Shown: positions 62,556-64,000 of the stretch, piece after piece
How the letters are laid out: each line of letters begins with the position of its first letter
How positions within the stretch are numbered: position 1 is the stretch's first letter
Assembly (NCBI RefSeq): GCF_002021565.1
Contig: NZ_MSZX01000001.1
Coordinates: 496,027 to 560,026, forward strand
DNA: 64,000 nt
Source of the DNA: Paenibacillus selenitireducens
GTDB lineage: Bacteria; Bacillota; Bacilli; Paenibacillales; Paenibacillaceae
Reading direction: 5' to 3'
Position numbers and translations under genes: made by a program
The notes under the pieces: model-generated
What the model saw: the letters and a program-made list of their open reading frames with translations, nothing else
Databases searched by the model: none
Told to the model about the DNA's origin: nothing

Positions 62556-64000
62556 ATGCGTAAGGATATCCAATCTATCATCGATCAAATGACGTTAGAA
62601 GAAAAAGCAGGGTTATGTTCCGGTTCTGACTTTTGGCATACGAAAGGTATCGAGCGTCTCGGTATACCATCTCTCATGGTTACTGACGGACCACACGGGT
62701 TAAGGAAGCAGCAAGATGGAGCCGATCATCTTGGATTGCACGATAGTGTCCCAGCGACTTGTTTTCCTTCGGCTGCAGGCATGGCAACATCATGGAACCG
62801 AGCATTAATACAAGAAGTTGGCGCAGCTCTTGGCGCAGAAAGCCAGGCTGAGCAGGTCAGTGTCCTGCTAGGGCCGGGCGCAAATATTAAACGTTCACCC
62901 CTCTGCGGCAGAAATTTTGAATATTTCTCAGAGGACCCGTATTTATCGTCAGAGTTGGCAACGCAGCATATTCAGGGCGTTCAAAGTCAGGGTGTCGGAA
63001 CATCGTTGAAACATTTTGCAGCGAATAATCAGGAGCATCGGAGGATGTCTGTCAATGCCGTGATAGATGAGCGGTCTCTCCGCGAAATTTATTTGGCAAG
63101 CTTTGAAGGCGCTGTCAAGCATGCTCAACCCTGGAGCGTGATGTGTTCCTATAATCAAGTGAATGGGGAATATGCGTCCGAAAATTCGTTTTTGCTGACC
63201 GAAGTGCTGCGGAATGAGTGGGGATTTCAAGGATTTGTTGTATCTGACTGGGGAGCGGTGAATCAACGGGTTCAGGCGTTACAAGCTGGTCTGGAGTTGG
63301 AAATGCCTTCAAGCGCAGGGATCGGGGATGCTCAGATCGTTGAAGCGGTGAAGAAAGGCGAGCTTTCGGAAGAAACGTTAAACGTTGCTGTGGAGCGATT
63401 GCTTACCTTTATATTCAAAGCGGTCGAACATCAGAAAGACAATGCCGCATATGATCAGGAAGTGCATCACCAATTAGCGCGGCGTATGGCTCAGGAGAGT
63501 ATGGTGCTACTCAAGAATACGGATCACATCTTACCGCTCCAGAAGAAGGGGAAGATTGCCGTGATCGGTGAGTTCGCTGAAAGCCCGCGTTATCAAGGCG
63601 GCGGAAGTTCACATGTAAATCCTACAAAGCTAGACCAGATATTGAACGAATTGAAAGCAGCGGCGCCAGAAGCTCAATTGCAATACACACAAGGTTATGC
63701 GTTGGCGACCGACGAGGTTGATGACATGCTTATCACACAGGCCAAAGAGGCGGCGGTGAATGCAGATGTTGCAATTTTGTTCGTTGGGCTGCCGGATCGG
63801 TATGAGTCTGAGGGGTATGACCGTACGCATATGTCGCTGCCAGCCAATCATCTGGCCGTCATCGAAGAGGTTGCAAAAGTACAGTCCCGTGTCGTTGTGG
63901 TGCTTAGTAACGGTTCGCCGGTCGAAATGCCTTGGTTAGATCAGGTTCAAGCCGTGCTTGAAGGATACTTAGGCGGTCAGGCATTCGGAAGTGCGGTTGC
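62556..64000 (+). CDS. Beta-glucosidase-type glycoside hydrolase (GH3), N-terminal part (runs off window)
   Basis: 481 complete codons are visible before the window edge. The N-terminal barrel has the GH3 signatures [44 protein letters not shown] and the nucleophile D231 in VVSDWGAV. The second domain starts near [11 protein letters not shown] and contains GSSHVNPTK. Members cleave beta-glucosides or beta-xylosides from oligosaccharides. AAGGAG nine bases upstream supports ATG 62556; an overlapping out-of-frame ATG at 62551 is ignored. No signal peptide, so cytosolic. It is divergent from an AraC regulator. Confidence 0.92.
   Translation, partial: MRKDIQSIIDQMTLEEKAGLCSGSDFWHTKGIERLGIPSLMVTDGPHGLRKQQDGADHLGLHDSVPATCFPSAAGMATSWNRALIQEVGAALGAESQAEQVSVLLGPGANIKRSPLCGRNFEYFSEDPYLSSELATQHIQGVQSQGVGTSLKHFAANNQEHRRMSVNAVIDERSLREIYLASFEGAVKHAQPWSVMCSYNQVNGEYASENSFLLTEVLRNEWGFQGFVVSDWGAVNQRVQALQAGLELEMPSSAGIGDAQIVEAVKKGELSEETLNVAVERLLTFIFKAVEHQKDNAAYDQEVHHQLARRMAQESMVLLKNTDHILPLQKKGKIAVIGEFAESPRYQGGGSSHVNPTKLDQILNELKAAAPEAQLQYTQGYALATDEVDDMLITQAKEAAVNADVAILFVGLPDRYESEGYDRTHMSLPANHLAVIEEVAKVQSRVVVVLSNGSPVEMPWLDQVQAVLEGYLGGQAFGSAV

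Overview
The window reads as chromosomal DNA of a Gram-positive, endospore-forming Bacillales member, most likely Paenibacillus or a close relative. The reasons are GGAGG-type ribosome binding sites, frequent TTG/GTG starts, intrinsic terminators after most operons, Bacillales-specific families (YqzE, YqhG/YqhH, YdjO, EcsAB, DUF2277, DUF402), a huge S-layer-homology (SLH) surface protein, and the YesM/YesN plus LplB/YtcP-type sugar uptake arrangement typical of Paenibacillus. I saw no rRNA, tRNA, CRISPR array, phage genes or intact insertion sequence. The assignment is inference from content, not a database match.

Layout. 1-7.3 kb: housekeeping genes (end of an FAD fumarate-reductase-like gene, divergent polysaccharide deacetylase, CwlD-like amidase, yqzE, a DUF402 protein, a secreted protein of unknown role, and the yqhH-yqhG pair). 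7.3-11.3 kb: the B12-dependent ribonucleotide reductase nrdJ behind a tandem pair of NrdR-box-like sites, then a small four-helix histidine-bearing membrane protein, then a ~165-bp near-identical duplicate of an internal piece of nrdJ. 11.4-13.9 kb: a polar amino-acid ABC transporter. 14.2-28.1 kb: a LytTR/GHKL two-component pair, a PTS-EIIC-like membrane domain fused to an EAL (c-di-GMP phosphodiesterase) domain, and directly downstream a ~3,156-residue surface protein (RCC1-like propeller, carboxypeptidase-regulatory-like repeats, a threefold six-module MucBP-like super-repeat, three SLH domains).

28-32.8 kb: molybdate transport genes modA-modB (no modC) divergent from an excisionase-like HTH plus periplasmic-binding-domain regulator, a HAD phosphatase, a DUF2277 protein and an unknown membrane protein. 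33-45.4 kb: a carbohydrate island with GH29 fucosidase, a frameshifted metallophosphoesterase, AraC regulator, ThuA protein, Gfo/Idh/MocA oxidoreductase, two permeases, a lipoprotein binding protein, and a YesM/YesN-type sensor and regulator. 45.4-46.2 kb: a cold-shock gene with a terminator-like hairpin in its leader, followed by a YdjO-family gene whose only workable start appears to be ATA. 46.2-49.6 kb: GH36 alpha-galactosidase under a LacI-type regulator.

49.7-50.5 kb: two small membrane proteins (DUF4234, DUF2752). 50.6-51.0 kb: a non-coding stretch with a ~185-bp element bounded by 20-bp inverted repeats. 51-55.9 kb: a gluconate regulon (short 6-phosphogluconate dehydrogenase, gntR, gntP, gntK) with two matching palindromic operators. 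55.9-64 kb: MFS exporter, CPA2 antiporter, ecsA-ecsB, DUF2871 membrane protein, AraC regulator and the start of a GH3 glycosidase that runs off the end.

The most promising candidate for an undescribed system is 14.1-28.0 kb: a LytTR two-component pair, an EIIC-EAL membrane fusion, and a giant SLH adhesin following without a visible terminator, which suggests sugar- and c-di-GMP-linked control of a surface protein. Other points worth a second look are the ATA-start gene, the nrdJ fragment, and the inverted-repeat-bounded intergenic element.
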